DNA of 15,058 nt from Gammaproteobacteria bacterium (GTDB lineage Bacteria > Pseudomonadota > Gammaproteobacteria > Pseudomonadales > Pseudohongiellaceae): NCBI GenBank assembly GCA_003451715.1, contig DMJN01000161.1, forward strand, positions 1-15,058. Direction: 5' to 3'. Every line of letters begins with the position of its first letter. Position 1 is the stretch's first letter. Below the pieces are notes generated by a model. It saw only the letters and a list, made by a program, of their open reading frames with translations. It was not told where the DNA came from and made no database searches. Below are positions 14,542-15,058 of the stretch, one piece after another. The position numbers and the translations under genes are program-made.

Positions 14542-15058
14542 TTACTCCTCTGCTTCGATCTGTTCAGCTACATCCTCAAGCATCGGAGCCAACGCGATCA
14601 ACTGGGACATGAGCTGAATCGGTAACTGGGAGCTGCCATTGTGGGCAAGATGTATTCGGTCTGGCAATGCCAGGGCACTGGAGATGGACGGGCCGACATC
14701 GACATCGAGTGCATCGATCGCCGACTGTTGCTCGGCCGTGAGGCTGGATGGCAGATTGCCCATCACATCACCCACCAGCTCGCCGAGGCGGCTGAAGGAA
14801 ATGGCCGAGAAATCCAGATAGCCATCGCGGGCCAGCAATTCCTGGAATTCACTGTCAGTCTGCAGCCCGGAGCCGGATGTATAGAAGCCAATGGCTCTGT
14901 CTATTAATCCCCGATCGGGGGCAGCGATGAGATAGCCATCCACGTAGGCGTAGTTAAACGATGCGGGGGAGAGATCGAGCTCCAGTGCACTAGCGGCAGA
15001 CAGCTCCACCGACAGGCTAAGCTCATAGCCGGTAGCTTCACCGACGTTGGCGGGCGTC
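14542..15058 (-). CDS. unidentified protein, C-terminal part only
   Basis: The minus-strand frame is open from the right edge of the window to TAA at 14542; only the last 171 residues are seen. A GTG at 15009 is in frame, but the preceding 16 codons (reading TPANVGEATGYELSLS) join smoothly with what follows, so the true start lies outside. Visible parts are YAYVDGYLIAAPDRGLIDRAIGFY, a stretch that in shape recalls DUF3352-like proteins, then SEFQELLARDGYLDFSAISFSRLGELV and a hydrophobic-amphipathic tail ending IEAEE. No cysteines, membrane helix or catalytic motif is visible in this part. It is 67 bases upstream of the first ATPase gene on the same strand and may be the head of the ABC operon. 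The family guess is weak. Confidence 0.6.
   Translation of the reverse strand, partial: TPANVGEATGYELSLSVELSAASALELDLSPASFNYAYVDGYLIAAPDRGLIDRAIGFYTSGSGLQTDSEFQELLARDGYLDFSAISFSRLGELVGDVMGNLPSSLTAEQQSAIDALDVDVGPSISSALALPDRIHLAHNGSSQLPIQLMSQLIALAPMLEDVAEQIEAEE

Overview
The window looks like chromosomal DNA of a Gram-negative bacterium, most likely an aquatic or marine gammaproteobacterium. This rests on the protein families present (NupG-type MFS permease, cytochrome c5-type haem protein, Sec-, Tat- and lipoprotein-exported enzymes), dense coding and moderate GC. It is an inference from family resemblance, not a database match. No rRNA, tRNA, CRISPR array, integrase or transposase gene is visible.

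The left part (1-9594) is all on the plus strand. It begins with an MFS permease of the nucleoside:H+ symporter family whose 5' end lies outside the window. A cytosolic glutathione S-transferase-like protein follows, then a secreted PQQ-type quinoprotein dehydrogenase, then a membrane protein ending in a CxxC...CxxC domain usually attached to signalling proteins. The second half of this part is a tight run of four genes (5068-9594): a Tat-exported amidohydrolase, a Sec-exported M28-type metallopeptidase, a cytochrome c5-like lipoprotein and a Tat-exported FAD oxidoreductase of the aldonolactone/alditol oxidase group. The last two overlap by ATGA. Five of the eight plus-strand products appear to act in the periplasm, and three are redox proteins (PQQ, haem c, FAD). 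I read this as an extracytoplasmic hydrolysis-and-oxidation module whose electrons enter the respiratory chain through the small cytochrome. The substrate cannot be told from the sequence. Two of the hydrolases depart from the usual metal-ligand pattern of their families.

The junction (9595-9954) holds no large gene. It contains a 34-residue single-pass membrane ORF on the minus strand with a perfect -35 box and a good ribosome binding site, and a 23-bp near-perfect inverted repeat that resembles the palindromes associated with REP-type (RAYT/IS200-like) transposases.

The right part (9955-15058) is all on the minus strand. Read in the direction of transcription it encodes the C-terminus of an unidentified protein, then ATPase, permease, ATPase, permease (an ABC-2 type set with gaps of 13 and 12 bases and one 4-base overlap), then a membrane-anchored cysteine-containing protein. 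The two ATPases are degenerate at different places: the first lacks the Q-loop glutamine and the second lacks the H-loop histidine. This suggests an asymmetric heterodimer. The export substrate is unknown.
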